DNA of 64,000 nt from Lachnospiraceae bacterium (GTDB lineage Bacteria; Bacillota; Clostridia; Lachnospirales; Lachnospiraceae), in assembly GCA_022647575.1 (NCBI GenBank), contig JALCKY010000005.1:1-64000 (forward strand). Direction: 5' to 3'. Positions 17,380 to 26,196 of this stretch are shown one piece after another. The notes under the pieces are model-generated. The model was not told where the DNA came from and did not search any database. It was given only the letters and a program-made list of their open reading frames with translations. The position numbers and the translations under genes are program-made. How positions within the stretch are numbered: position 1 is the first letter of the stretch; each line of letters begins with the position of its first letter.

Positions 17380-18639
17380 TTATAAAAGTTCCTGGTATCC
17401 CGGCACATAAAGATGTCTCGGGATTCCGTCCACCACGATCGGGGCAACATCTCCCTGAATCAGCGGGCGGACATAGGTAATGAATTCCTCCGTCACATAC
17501 GTGCCTTCCTTGTTGACCCATTCTCTCGGGACAAGACGCTCGTCATTCGCGATCTTGTGAACGTCCTTGACCTCGGTGCCTGCCTGATACGGATCATCGG
17601 AAAGTCTCTGAATGACAACCATCTTTCCGGTATCGCCTTCATCCGCCGCCTTCATGGCTGCACCGCCGACTTCATAGGCTTCAAGAATATCGATACGGGA
17701 AGCACAGTGGCTTGCCGCCCTCTGCAGCGTCGACAGTTCGATGGCACGCGTCTTGCATTTCAGCTTCTCCGCCACAAACTGAGCAAGATATCTGGCGGTA
17801 CCCGTCAGCTGCTTGTGACCGAATGCATCGGTGTAATCCGTGGTGTCTCCGAGCTCGCAGACATATTTGCCTTCCTTCGTTCTGATGCCTTCGGAAACGG
17901 TAATGACGACCGAGCTCTTCTTCGTCAGAATGGACTTGACCTTCTCAAGGAATTTATCCGGGTCGAACGGAAGCTCCGGAAGATAAATGGCATCCGGTCC
18001 CGTGCAGTCCTCGCCTTTGGATAAAGCGGAAGCGCCCGTGAGCCAGCCTGCATTCCTGCCCATGATCTCCACGATGGTAACCTGGCCGTGCTCCGTCTCC
18101 AGGGAAAAACCGTCACGGATGATTTCCTTGACGGAAGTGCCGATGTATTTTGCCGCGGAGCCGTAGCCCGGTGTATGATCCGTCAGGGCCAGGTCGTTGT
18201 CGATGGTCTTCGGGCATCCGACAAAGCGCACGTCGGATCCGGTAATGATGGCATAATCGGAAAGCTTCTTGATCGTATCCATGGAATCGTTTCCGCCGAT
18301 GTAAATGAAGCAGTCGATCTCCAGCTTGTGCAGGATTCCGAAGATCTTCTCGTACAGTTCCTGGTTCTCATGGATTTCCGGAAGCTTGTAGCGGCAGGAT
18401 CCCAGATAGGAAGCAGGCGTCCTCTTCAGAAGTTCCGCGTCAAGTCCCGTCTTGATGTGCTCGGAAAGATCGATGTATCTTCCTTCCATTAGTCCCTGGA
18501 CGCCGTGCAGCATGCCGTAGACTTTCTTATATCCGCGGTCGATGGCGGTACGGTAAACACCCGCAAGCGACGAGTTGATTGCTGCTGTCGGTCCGCCGGA
18601 CTGTCCGACGATGACATTGTGCTTTTCGCGTTCTTTCAT
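17380..18639 (-). CDS. pfp: Phosphofructokinase, probable PPi-dependent type
   Basis: It phosphorylates fructose-6-phosphate at position 1. The 419-residue protein carries two residues typical of pyrophosphate enzymes: IGGNDSMD (Asp118 where ATP enzymes have Gly in GGDGS) and CPKTIDNDL (Lys144 where ATP enzymes have Gly in PGTIDND). The motifs EIMGRNAGWL and TLQRAASHCASRID of the substrate site are also present. It lies directly upstream of ppdK on the same strand, with its own terminator between. PPi made by biosynthesis or by dikinase could feed this reaction, which would also be reversible. Cofactor choice is inferred from the two residues, not measured. RBS GAGGAGGG. Confidence 0.9.
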   Translation of the reverse strand: MKEREKHNVIVGQSGGPTAAINSSLAGVYRTAIDRGYKKVYGMLHGVQGLMEGRYIDLSEHIKTGLDAELLKRTPASYLGSCRYKLPEIHENQELYEKIFGILHKLEIDCFIYIGGNDSMDTIKKLSDYAIITGSDVRFVGCPKTIDNDLALTDHTPGYGSAAKYIGTSVKEIIRDGFSLETEHGQVTIVEIMGRNAGWLTGASALSKGEDCTGPDAIYLPELPFDPDKFLEKVKSILTKKSSVVITVSEGIRTKEGKYVCELGDTTDYTDAFGHKQLTGTARYLAQFVAEKLKCKTRAIELSTLQRAASHCASRIDILEAYEVGGAAMKAADEGDTGKMVVIQRLSDDPYQAGTEVKDVHKIANDERLVPREWVNKEGTYVTEEFITYVRPLIQGDVAPIVVDGIPRHLYVPGYQELL

Positions 18640-18689
18640 CTGAAGTTGCCCTCCTCAATTGATAGCTGGCCTTTTTGGCCCAAATTCAG

Positions 18690-18753
18690 CAAAACTGCCA
18701 TCCGCAGTCATGCAGATGACAGTTATTTTATAACATAGTACCAAAGAATTCAA
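18690..18753 (-). promoter_or_regulatory. pfk leader: promoter candidate and hairpin
   Basis: TTGAAT (18748-18753) and TATAAA (18727-18732) are separated by only 15 bases, so this is a weak promoter call. Below it a 9-10-bp stem (ACTGTCATC / GGATGGCAGT) followed by TTTTGCT could be a leader hairpin or the terminator of the operon ending at 18755. Confidence 0.4.
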
Positions 18754-18754
18754 G

Positions 18755-18994
18755 TCAGTCTTCCGGCTCCGGTTCTTCGCCGTACCCGGTTTCGTGCTCT
18801 TCTTCCGGGGAATCCGGGGCATCGTCGAAGTCCGCGTCATCCGGAAAATCCCGCTCGTCTTCCTCCGCGGGAATTTCCTTCCGGACTCCCGGCGGCATCG
18901 CAGGACCGGGGCCTCCTAAAAAGCGCCCGGTCCCGAAACCGCCATGGTTTCCCTTCCCCTGTAAAAATGAGAAATTTTCTTTCTCAGACATCAT
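18755..18994 (-). CDS. Small acidic protein of unknown function
   Basis: This 79-residue protein has a Gly/Pro-rich first half (FLQGKGNHGGFGTGRFLGGPG) and a very acidic second half rich in D, E and P. It has no signal peptide or membrane segment and is probably disordered. It begins two bases after the stop of the SPFH gene and lacks a good ribosome site, so expression would rely on coupling. I do not recognise the family; the case for a real gene is position and uninterrupted frame. Confidence 0.55.
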   Translation of the reverse strand: MMSEKENFSFLQGKGNHGGFGTGRFLGGPGPAMPPGVRKEIPAEEDERDFPDDADFDDAPDSPEEEHETGYGEEPEPED

Positions 18995-18996
18995 CG

Positions 18997-20298
18997 TTAC
19001 CCGATCGGATTCCCGCAGTTCGGGCAGAACTTCGGCGGCTTCGATGCATCATACTGATAGCCGCACTTCGGGCATGCCGCCGCTGCCGGCTTCGGTTTGC
19101 CGCAGTTCGTGCAGAACTTTCCGGTATTGACCGCGCCGCAGGAACATGTCCAGCTGCCCGCTGCACCTGCCGCCGCTCCTGCGACAGCACCGGCTGCCGC
19201 CTGCGGAGCTGCCTGCTGCTGGGCTGCCTGCTGTGCCTGGCCCTGCTGCATCAGGTTCGCAACATTTCCGCCGCCGAGGTTTCCGGTCATGCCGCCGATC
19301 ATGCCGACGCCTGCAAAACCGTTGACCGCGCCGTTTGCGTTGGCTCCGGCTGCCTGCATTGCCTGTGTCTGGCCCATGCCCATATAAGCGCCGAGCATCG
19401 ACGGATCCGTATAGCCTCTGGTCTCTTCGTACTTGGTGATCTGTTCCTTGGACTTGTCGTCCGCATCCATCATGCCGATGGCAATCTTGAAAATGGAAAT
19501 GCCGCGGGCATCATTCCAGGACTGGTCAAGAAGCGCATCGACATCCGTCGTCAGCTGTGCTTCGTTGGAAGCGATTTCCGTATACGGAATATGCATCTTG
19601 GAAAGTCCGCCTACGCCCTGACGGATGGCTGCAATGGCTTCCGTCTTGATCTGCGGTTCGATATATTCGCGGGTAATGAGTCCGTCGCCGTCATCGCCGG
19701 ATTTGGCAGATCCGATCACTGCGAAGAACTTCGCCGGATCCGTGACCTGGATGGAATACATGCCGTTGCCCTGCAGGGTCGTCGCGATTTTCCAGATCGG
19801 CTTTCCGGTCGTCAGATCGGATTCCCAGTGCTCGAAGACGATGTTTCCCGAGCCCCATTTGAAGCCCTGGATTTCACCGAGGTTGATGTAGAAGACGCGC
19901 TCGGTATTTGTTCTCTGACCGCCGGCCAGGATCTGCTGTCCGAGAGTCGAGGCAAGAGCCTTGAGTCCTTTGTTGGAACCCGTCAGAAGTGACGGTGCCA
20001 GCGATGCATCGAACGTATAGCGTCCCGGTTCTGCACAGAAGTCAACGATGGCTCCGTTCTCGACAAGAATCATGCACTGATTCTCCTGGACATCGATTCC
20101 GGATCCGGATGTGATCATGTTCTCGTCACCGGATCTGTTCTTGGATTTCGGTCCGACGATCTTATTTCCCCGTTTCATGATGACCCCGTTCGACATATCT
20201 CCGCTTTCGAAGTAGTCGACCCAGATGGAATTGGCTGTCGTGTTCAAGCCTCCGCTTATCGCACCGATAACCTCCGCCGCTGCTTTAATAAGACCCAT
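18997..20298 (-). CDS. SPFH-domain protein with C-terminal double zinc ribbon (YdjI-like)
   Basis: The 433-residue protein has an N-terminal SPFH/band-7-like region (residues about 50-290, including ENQCMILVENGAIVDFCAEPGRYTFD and NTERVFYINLGEIQGFKWG), a Gln/Ala/Gly-rich linker near 330-385, and two C-terminal zinc ribbons (CSCGAVNTGKFCTNCG; CPKCGYQYDASKPPKFCPNCG). This is the architecture of Bacillus YdjI, which is linked to PspA-type membrane stress. SPFH proteins usually form membrane-associated scaffolds. The neighbours upstream resemble YdjH and YdjG, which supports the reading. It may have its own promoter in the 157-base gap before it. RBS AAGGAGC. Confidence 0.85.
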   Translation of the reverse strand: MGLIKAAAEVIGAISGGLNTTANSIWVDYFESGDMSNGVIMKRGNKIVGPKSKNRSGDENMITSGSGIDVQENQCMILVENGAIVDFCAEPGRYTFDASLAPSLLTGSNKGLKALASTLGQQILAGGQRTNTERVFYINLGEIQGFKWGSGNIVFEHWESDLTTGKPIWKIATTLQGNGMYSIQVTDPAKFFAVIGSAKSGDDGDGLITREYIEPQIKTEAIAAIRQGVGGLSKMHIPYTEIASNEAQLTTDVDALLDQSWNDARGISIFKIAIGMMDADDKSKEQITKYEETRGYTDPSMLGAYMGMGQTQAMQAAGANANGAVNGFAGVGMIGGMTGNLGGGNVANLMQQGQAQQAAQQQAAPQAAAGAVAGAAAGAAGSWTCSCGAVNTGKFCTNCGKPKPAAAACPKCGYQYDASKPPKFCPNCGNPIG

Positions 20299-20375
20299 AG
20301 CTGCTCCTTTCTTGACCCTCGTTTTTTTCTTTTTATGTGCTGCAGTTGTGTTGCTTTATATAAACTCTTTTGATG

Positions 20376-20433
20376 ATAACCGGATGAGTGAAAGATTCCT
20401 GCCGGTTATTTATGTTAACCGTTTTTATGTCAA
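20376..20433 (-). promoter_or_regulatory. Possible promoter and inverted repeat upstream of the SPFH gene
   Basis: A perfect TTGACA (rc at 20428-20433) is followed 15-16 bases on by TAAATA/AAATAA. Overlapping the -10 is the inverted pair ATAACCGG (20376-20383) and CCGGTTAT (20402-20409), which could be an operator or attenuating hairpin. Confidence 0.4.
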
Positions 20434-20455
20434 CTTCACGGATTCAGCCTGCCGG

Positions 20456-21331
20456 TCAGAAATGGCCTCCGCCTCCCGACATGCCGCCTCCTCCGCCTCC
20501 GGAGAAGCTGCCTCCTGAGAATCCGCCGCCCGAGAAGCCTCCGCCCCGGCTGCTTCCGCCGCTGTCATGCGGAATATGATGGACAATCGTCTGCTTTCCG
20601 AGGAAGACCGAATTGTGCCCGACCTGCTCCGAGTTCAGTGCCTGAACGGCGATCCGCGATGCCGCCGTCGGTTCCGCTCTCCGGTGATTGAGGATCAGGA
20701 TGAGCAGGACCAGGAAGGCAAGCCCGGAACTGATGATGAGGGAAAGCGGGGTCGGTATCAGGGCATATAACCAGTTATCGAACCTGATGACATCGTCTGA
20801 GAAAATCCGGATGACTTCACAGTAGTTGCCGTCCGATGCCGAACTTCTCACATCGGAATAAATCGTATCCGAAAACTTGGTGAATTTCTCGTTATTGTAT
20901 TTTCCCGCACCGCCGGCATAGATGATGCGGTTGTTCATATCGATCACCAGGATTATCCCGTCCGTGCCGAAGCCGGAAACATTTGCATTGTAAAAATCGC
21001 GGGCATAATTCTTGGTCACGGTATCGCCGTAATCCGGATCCTCTGCCGTATTCTTCGTCGTAACCGCAAGGACGGTGCATTTATGGACCGCTTCCGCCTT
21101 CTTCAGATACTCCGTCGCCTTCGCTTCTTCCTCATCCGTCAGGATATCCGCAAAGTCGTAGACCCGCAGGGAATTGTCCGCAACCGTCGGCGCCGAATAG
21201 GCATATCCGTCGGATGCGATCTCGTAGGTTCCGGGATCTTTTCCCGCCGTCGAGTCCGCGGCGAAAACGCCAAGAGGCATCGAAAGCATCAGCAGCACGG
21301 CCAGGAGCAGAAGCATTTTCCTCTTCTTCAT
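20456..21331 (-). CDS. TPM-domain membrane protein (YdjH/YgcG-like)
   Basis: It is a 291-residue protein with a signal peptide (MKKRKMLLLLAVLLMLSMPLGVFA), an extracellular TPM/DUF477 domain (NSLRVYDFADILTDEEE ... GTDGIILVIDMNNRIIYAGGAGKY ... IRIF) and one transmembrane helix near residues 180-205 (PLSLIISSGLAFLVLLILIL). The cytoplasmic tail ends in a Gly/Ser/Phe repeat (GGGFSGGGFSGGSFSGGGGGG). The ATG at 21331 overlaps the stop of the zinc-ribbon gene (ATGA); an upstream in-frame extension is antisense-like and not used. Bacillus YdjH has this domain and position. The function is probably assembly or protection of membrane-stress complexes, by analogy. Confidence 0.85.
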   Translation of the reverse strand: MKKRKMLLLLAVLLMLSMPLGVFAADSTAGKDPGTYEIASDGYAYSAPTVADNSLRVYDFADILTDEEEAKATEYLKKAEAVHKCTVLAVTTKNTAEDPDYGDTVTKNYARDFYNANVSGFGTDGIILVIDMNNRIIYAGGAGKYNNEKFTKFSDTIYSDVRSSASDGNYCEVIRIFSDDVIRFDNWLYALIPTPLSLIISSGLAFLVLLILILNHRRAEPTAASRIAVQALNSEQVGHNSVFLGKQTIVHHIPHDSGGSSRGGGFSGGGFSGGSFSGGGGGGMSGGGGHF

Positions 21332-22482
21332 AGGATCACCCCCAGTACCCGCACGATCATCAGAATAATCTGCGTGATGACAAAGACGCCGCCGAGGATT
21401 CCCAGGATGCGGCCGAGACTCTTCGGAATCTCGCCCATGAGTTTTCCGGTCTGTCCGTTCATGCCGAAAATGTAATTCTTTCCTTTGTATTCGGTGTACA
21501 TCATCCAGACCGGCATCATCGCCGATTCGGTTTTGTCCTCCGACCATTTGAAATTTTCGGAGCGGACCGTCGTCTCGTCAAAATTGCCGGCCTTCGCAAG
21601 CGCCTCGCTGTGGAGGGAAGCCTTCGCCCTCTCCTTGGCGCGTGCTTCATTATCGGAAGCCTTATCGTCCCACCTCTGGGTATAGAAGCCTGCCAGATAG
21701 GCCGGATTGAACGGCTTCATTTTCGAGAAGTCAAACGGCTCGATGGAGTCCATCAGCGTGTTGTCCATTTTTTTCAGGGCATCCGCCGGGATGTGTTCAA
21801 AGTTGCCGGTCACTTCTTCGTCGACCTGGTAGGAGGAAGTTTCGGTATATTCGTTGTCGCCGAGCGTATACATGCGGATATTCTTTCCGAGGACGCTGAT
21901 CTCCGCGTCCCCCTTGAAAGAATAGAGCCAGTAGGGAATGTACATGCCCTTGATTTTCTTGATGTTTTTCTTGTCGGAAAATGCTTTCGGCGTCAGGATG
22001 CTGGAGCGGCAGAGTTTATGATACGCCGCCTCCACTTCGTCCTGCGTCTTGGCGAACGGAACGACATAATCCGGACGGAACTGTCCGGAAATATTTCCCT
22101 CGAGGGTAATGGCCCTGTTGCAGTAAACGCAGGTCGTTGCCGCCGTATCCTTGGAGGTGATGACTTCGGCTCCGCAGTTCGGGCATTTGTAGACGACCAG
22201 ATCTCCGGTGGAATCATCGGTTGCCTTCTCGCCGCCGGCTGCCGCCTGAGCCTGCTGCTCGGACATGCCGTCCTGTTTGGCCTTGTTGATTTCATCTTCC
22301 GAAAGGCCCTGCTTGACGGTCTGGTCCTTCGCAGCGCCCTTTGCCTGATCTGTCTCAGGAACATAGGCATATTCGGACGGATCGAAATCCGACCCGCAGT
22401 AGTCGCAGTGAAGCTTGCCGCTTTTCGGATCAAAGAAAAGCTCGGCGCCGCAGTTCTTACAGCTGTACTTTGCCACTGTCAC
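21328..22482 (-). CDS. Zinc-ribbon membrane protein (YdjG-like)
   Basis: The 384-residue protein has two N-terminal zinc ribbons (CKNCGAELFFDPKSGKLHCDYCG; CPNCGAEVITSKDTAATTCVYCN), a soluble middle region with YIPYWLYSFKGDAEI and PVWMMYTEYKGKNYIFGMNGQTGKLMG, and a C-terminal hydrophobic helix near 355-384. It resembles Bacillus YdjG, partner of YdjH and YdjI. Two GTG codons could start it (22482 and 22476); the second (MAKYSCKNC) has better spacing from AAGGAAGG. It follows glyQS by 32 bases and overlaps the TPM gene by four. Confidence 0.82.
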   Translation of the reverse strand: MTVAKYSCKNCGAELFFDPKSGKLHCDYCGSDFDPSEYAYVPETDQAKGAAKDQTVKQGLSEDEINKAKQDGMSEQQAQAAAGGEKATDDSTGDLVVYKCPNCGAEVITSKDTAATTCVYCNRAITLEGNISGQFRPDYVVPFAKTQDEVEAAYHKLCRSSILTPKAFSDKKNIKKIKGMYIPYWLYSFKGDAEISVLGKNIRMYTLGDNEYTETSSYQVDEEVTGNFEHIPADALKKMDNTLMDSIEPFDFSKMKPFNPAYLAGFYTQRWDDKASDNEARAKERAKASLHSEALAKAGNFDETTVRSENFKWSEDKTESAMMPVWMMYTEYKGKNYIFGMNGQTGKLMGEIPKSLGRILGILGGVFVITQIILMIVRVLGVIL

Positions 22483-22514
22483 ACCTTCCTTCGCCTGATC
22501 ATCTGCAGGACTGA

Positions 22515-23951
22515 TCAGAAACTGAACTTGTCATGGAAATAGGAAGTGAGTCCTTCAATCGGCACTCTTACCTGCTCCATCGTATCACGGTTCCGGACCG
22601 TCACGGCATGATCATTGTCGGAATCGAAATCGTAGGTCACGCAGTAAGGCGTTCCGATTTCATCCTGTCTTCTGTATCTCTTGCCGATGTTGCCGCGGTC
22701 GTCGTATTCGCAGTTCCAGGTTTTTGTCAGCTCCGCATGAATCTTCTCCGCCTGCTCGCCGAGCTTCTTGGAGAGCGGCAGGATTCCGATCTTGACCGGA
22801 GCGATTGCCGGATGGAAATGAAGCACGGTCCGGACGTCGTTCTTTTCCGCATCCAGGACTTCCTCGTCGTACGCTGCGCACAGGAAAGCCAGCACCATGC
22901 GGTCCGCGCCGAGAGAAGGCTCGATGACATACGGAATATATTTCTCATTTGTCTCATCGTCAAAATAACTCATGTCGGCACCGGAAGTTTCCTGATGTCT
23001 TGTCAGGTCGTAGTCGGTGCGGTCGGCAATTCCCCAGAGCTCGCCCCAGCCGAACGGGAACAGGTATTCCACATCGGTGGTTGCTCTGGAATAGAAGGAA
23101 AGCTCTGCCTTGTCATGGTCGCGGAAACGCAGCTCCTCCTCTTTCATGCCCAGTGAGAAGAGCCATTTCCTGCAGAATTCCTTCCAGTACGAAAACCAGT
23201 CCAGATCCGTTCCGGGCTTGCAGAAGAACTCCAGCTCCATCTGTTCAAACTCACGCGTGCGGAACGTGAAGTTTCCGGGCGTGATCTCATTGCGGAAGGA
23301 TTTGCCGATCTGGCCGATTCCGAACGGAATCTTTTTCCGGGAAGTCCTCTGGACATTCTTGAAGTTCACGAAAATGCCCTGTGCCGTTTCCGGACGGAGG
23401 TAGACCGTGTTCTTGGCATCTTCCGTAACTCCCTGGAAGGTCTTGAACATCAGGTTGAACTGACGGATATCCGTGAAGTTATGCTTGCCGCAGCTCGGGC
23501 AGGGAATCTTCTTCTCTTCGATGAAGTCCTTCATCTGCTGCTGGCTCCAGCCGTCGACCGAACCCAGCGGTTCAAGGTCCGAGCCGTAATCTTCTTTTTC
23601 CTTGGCGTTCAGAGGCACCTTGTTCTCATGGCACCAGTCTTCAATGATTTTATCCGCACGGAATCTTTCGTGGCATTCCTTGCAGTCCATCAGCGGATCC
23701 GAAAAAGAGCCCAGATGTCCGGATGCGATCCAGGTCTGCGGGTTCATCAGGATGGCGCAGTCCAGTCCGACGTTGTAGGGACTCTCCTGTACGAATTTCT
23801 GCCACCATGCCTTCTTGACGTTGTTCTTCAGCTCTACGCCGAGATTGCCGTAATCCCAGGTATTGGCCAGTCCTCCGTAGATTTCCGAACCGGGATATAC
23901 AAATCCCCTGGATTTTGCAAGTGCGACGATCTTATCCATTGTCTTTTCCAT
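22515..23951 (-). CDS. glyQS: Glycyl-tRNA synthetase, homodimeric type
   Basis: It charges tRNA-Gly. The 478-residue class II synthetase has the typical start [30 protein letters not shown], motif-2 region [26 protein letters not shown], and motif 3 [13 protein letters not shown], with the anticodon domain at the C-terminus. This is the single-chain alpha2 form. I place the start at the ATG at 23951 ([10 protein letters not shown]) with AAGGGAAG upstream; a longer in-frame start lies inside the preceding gene. The neighbouring recO and era are common companions of glycyl-tRNA synthetase in Bacillota. No T-box leader fits in the 22-base gap. Confidence 0.96.
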   Translation of the reverse strand: MEKTMDKIVALAKSRGFVYPGSEIYGGLANTWDYGNLGVELKNNVKKAWWQKFVQESPYNVGLDCAILMNPQTWIASGHLGSFSDPLMDCKECHERFRADKIIEDWCHENKVPLNAKEKEDYGSDLEPLGSVDGWSQQQMKDFIEEKKIPCPSCGKHNFTDIRQFNLMFKTFQGVTEDAKNTVYLRPETAQGIFVNFKNVQRTSRKKIPFGIGQIGKSFRNEITPGNFTFRTREFEQMELEFFCKPGTDLDWFSYWKEFCRKWLFSLGMKEEELRFRDHDKAELSFYSRATTDVEYLFPFGWGELWGIADRTDYDLTRHQETSGADMSYFDDETNEKYIPYVIEPSLGADRMVLAFLCAAYDEEVLDAEKNDVRTVLHFHPAIAPVKIGILPLSKKLGEQAEKIHAELTKTWNCEYDDRGNIGKRYRRQDEIGTPYCVTYDFDSDNDHAVTVRNRDTMEQVRVPIEGLTSYFHDKFSF

Positions 23952-23973
23952 TTTCCGTCTGTCTTCCCTTCTG

Positions 23974-24606
23974 TCATCTGTAAATAATATATGCAGCCGT
24001 ATCAAGCGTGCCGGAATCATCCGCCGAACCCACCCTTGCGGTTCCATCCTGATTGACTGTGACGCCGGTGCTGCAGCACACGATTTTTCCCGGCACCTTG
24101 ACGAGCAGCGGTTCTTCGAGGATCAGGAGAGAATCGTTCTTTCCCTTCCCGTCCAGAACATTTCCGACTGTCGTCATGTCTCCTTCTGAATCCGAAACAT
24201 CCTTCACCTGCAGCGACCGGTCGATGGTTCCTCCGGATACCGCATCCGCAAGTTTTCCGTCCCACAGCGTCACGCTGTTGAAAACGGCATAGTCTTCGGC
24301 GGTCTTATAGAACATCACGACTTTGGCCGTCTGATTCTTGACTTCGCTGGAATCGAGATAAACCCGTTCCCCGCCGGCCTTCTCATTGTACGTCTCCACC
24401 GCCTGCCGGATTTCCGTTTCCAGTTCATCCGCGTCATAATAGTCCTTGTCGAAGGACTCCACGGAGGATGCCCGCACCGTTCCGTCCGTTTCTATTTCAA
24501 GGGAACTGACGCTTCCGCCCGAAATATGCCCGCAGGCAGAAACCAGGAACGATATCAGGATTATGAGGGCTGCTGCCCTTTTTCTCATACTGTTCTTCTT
24601 TTGCAT
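23974..24606 (-). CDS. Putative lipoprotein of unknown function
   Basis: The 210-residue protein has a lipoprotein signal: basic MRKRAAAL, hydrophobic ILISFL and lipobox VSAC near residue 25, so it is anchored outside the cell. The mature part is hydrophilic and starts with a Gly/Ser linker. I see mixed alpha/beta sequence and no family motif, though the layout ([27 protein letters not shown]) is loosely like small sporulation or germination-type lipoproteins. ATG at 24606 or codon 7 could start. A good promoter lies inside the recO 3' end just upstream, so it may be transcribed apart from recO and could lead the glyQS transcript. Confidence 0.65.
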   Translation of the reverse strand: MQKKNSMRKRAAALIILISFLVSACGHISGGSVSSLEIETDGTVRASSVESFDKDYYDADELETEIRQAVETYNEKAGGERVYLDSSEVKNQTAKVVMFYKTAEDYAVFNSVTLWDGKLADAVSGGTIDRSLQVKDVSDSEGDMTTVGNVLDGKGKNDSLLILEEPLLVKVPGKIVCCSTGVTVNQDGTARVGSADDSGTLDTAAYIIYR

Positions 24607-24615
24607 ACCGATTGA

Positions 24616-24644
24616 ATTATACAGGAATCACGAAAGTTCGTCAA
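24616..24644 (-). promoter_or_regulatory. Promoter inside recO 3' end, before the lipoprotein gene
   Basis: TTGACG, 17-base spacer, TATAAT, with the hexamer ending nine bases before the ATG at 24606. The predicted start would give a 2-3-base leader, or use of the internal ATG at codon 7. Confidence 0.6.
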
Positions 24645-25278
24645 TGATACGGAGGCTTTTCAGCGGTCCCTCAACGTAGTGCTTCAGCCTTTTCCGGACC
24701 TCTTCCGTGAATTCCTTCTCGGCCTTTTCCGAGAGGGTGAACGAAAAGAGTTTCGGGAAGGAAGATGCACAGCAGAATCTCATGGCATACCAGGCACTCT
24801 GGTCCAGGGTTCCCTGTTCCTCGGGCGGTGCATAGAAGCCGCTCTCGAAAAGAAGGCGGCATTCGTATACGCCGCGGATCAGGTTCAGGTTCATTTTCCC
24901 GCTCAGGACAGCCCGGAGAGCCACATAGATCAGGTCGACCGTGCCGGAGGCTTCCAGATTCTCCTGGGCAAAAACCGAAGCCAGTTCCAGAAAATAAAAG
25001 CCGTAATAAACGCCGGGCTGGGCCGCGGAAAGCTTTTCAAAATAATCCGCCGTCTGGACGCTCACGAGTGTGTAGGCATTTTTCCCTTCATACAGGGAGA
25101 AGGTTCCGAAGACGAACGGATTGGTCGAAGCAAGAAGCGGACTGTTCTGCCTCCTTGCCCCATGCGCAAAAGAAGTGATCTTCCCGCGTTCGCGCGAAAG
25201 GATCACAACTCTTTTGTCGTATTCGCTTATCGGCTGTGCCTGAAGCACGACGCCGGTCAGGACGACCGCATCTCTCAT
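24628..25278 (-). CDS. recO: DNA repair protein RecO
   Basis: RecO loads RecA with RecR and anneals single strands during recombinational repair. The 216-residue protein has the N-terminal OB fold (VVLQAQPISEYDKRVVILSRERGKITSFAHGARR) and a helical C-terminal half with FFELASV-like helices (FYFLELASVFAQE). It is shorter than the usual 240-260 residues, and the four-cysteine zinc site of many RecO proteins is not visible. It overlaps the era stop by four bases (ATGA), so translation is coupled. Confidence 0.88.
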   Translation of the reverse strand: MRDAVVLTGVVLQAQPISEYDKRVVILSRERGKITSFAHGARRQNSPLLASTNPFVFGTFSLYEGKNAYTLVSVQTADYFEKLSAAQPGVYYGFYFLELASVFAQENLEASGTVDLIYVALRAVLSGKMNLNLIRGVYECRLLFESGFYAPPEEQGTLDQSAWYAMRFCCASSFPKLFSFTLSEKAEKEFTEEVRKRLKHYVEGPLKSLRIIDELS

Positions 25279-26183
25279 TTTTCGTTCTGGTAGCCGAAGT
25301 TCTTCAGCAGCGTATCCGAGTCACGCCAGTCCTTGCGGACCTTGACCCAGAGCTGCAGGTTCACTCTGCCGTCGATCATATCCTCGATTTCATAGCGCGC
25401 GGCGGTTCCGATTTTCTTCAGCATTTCCCCGTTCTTCCCGATGATGATTCCTTTGTGGCTTTCGCGTTCGCAGATGATGGAGGCGTCGATGTCAGTCAGG
25501 TTTCCGTCTTTCCTCTCCTGCATCTGCTCGATTGTCACGGCGATGCCGTGCGGAATCTCATCCCGCAGAAGCTGAAGGGATTTCTCACGGATGATCTCCG
25601 CGACGATCTGCCTGACCGGCTGGTCCGTCACGGTGTCGTCGTCAAAGAATGCCGGGCCTTCCGGAAGATAGCGGTAGACCGTATCAATCAGTTCATCCAG
25701 ATTGGTGTCCTTCAGGGCAGACACCGGAATGATTTCCTTAAAGTCTGCCATTCTTCTGTATGCTTCGATGACCGGCAGGACTTCTTCCTTCCGCACGGTA
25801 TCAGCCTTGCTGATGACAAGGAGCACCGGCGTCCGGATTCCCTTGAGTTTTGCAATGATATTCCTGTCGCCCTCTCCGATGAAGGAGGACGGTTCCACCA
25901 GGTACAGGATCACGTCGGCATCCGCAAGGGATCCCGATGAGACCTGCTGCATGTATTCTCCCAGACGGTTCTTCGCCTTCTCGATGACGCCCGGCGTATC
26001 CAGAAAAACGATCTGACCCTTATCGCTTGTATAGACGGTGCGGATCTTGTTTCTTGTGGTCTGCGGCTTCGGGCTTGTAATGGCAATCTTCTGTCCGATC
26101 AGCGCATTCATCAGAGTGGATTTTCCGACATTCGGTCTTCCGACGATGACTGCGAATCCGGAACGTTTTACTTCATTTCCCAT
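25275..26183 (-). CDS. era: GTPase Era
   Basis: This Ras-like GTPase binds 16S rRNA and helps assemble the 30S subunit. The 302-residue protein shows G1 GRPNVGKST (residues about 15-23), the switch region TTRNKIRTVYT, G3 DTPGV, G4 ISKAD (NKxD-type; here SKAD), and the C-terminal KH domain with GIIIGKNGEMLKKIGTAARYEIE. Length and order match Era. It has RBS AAAGAGGAAAG, follows the M16C gene by 13 bases and overlaps recO. Confidence 0.97.
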   Translation of the reverse strand: MGNEVKRSGFAVIVGRPNVGKSTLMNALIGQKIAITSPKPQTTRNKIRTVYTSDKGQIVFLDTPGVIEKAKNRLGEYMQQVSSGSLADADVILYLVEPSSFIGEGDRNIIAKLKGIRTPVLLVISKADTVRKEEVLPVIEAYRRMADFKEIIPVSALKDTNLDELIDTVYRYLPEGPAFFDDDTVTDQPVRQIVAEIIREKSLQLLRDEIPHGIAVTIEQMQERKDGNLTDIDASIICERESHKGIIIGKNGEMLKKIGTAARYEIEDMIDGRVNLQLWVKVRKDWRDSDTLLKNFGYQNEK

Positions 26184-26196
26184 GCTTTCCTCTTTC

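Noticed and set aside
21332-21547. Upstream extension of the TPM protein (72 residues)
   Set aside because: The extension overlaps the zinc-ribbon coding region in another frame, and the true signal peptide begins at 21331.
23952-23973. T-box leader before glyQS
   Set aside because: Only 22 bases separate it from the preceding gene, with no specifier or antiterminator structure.
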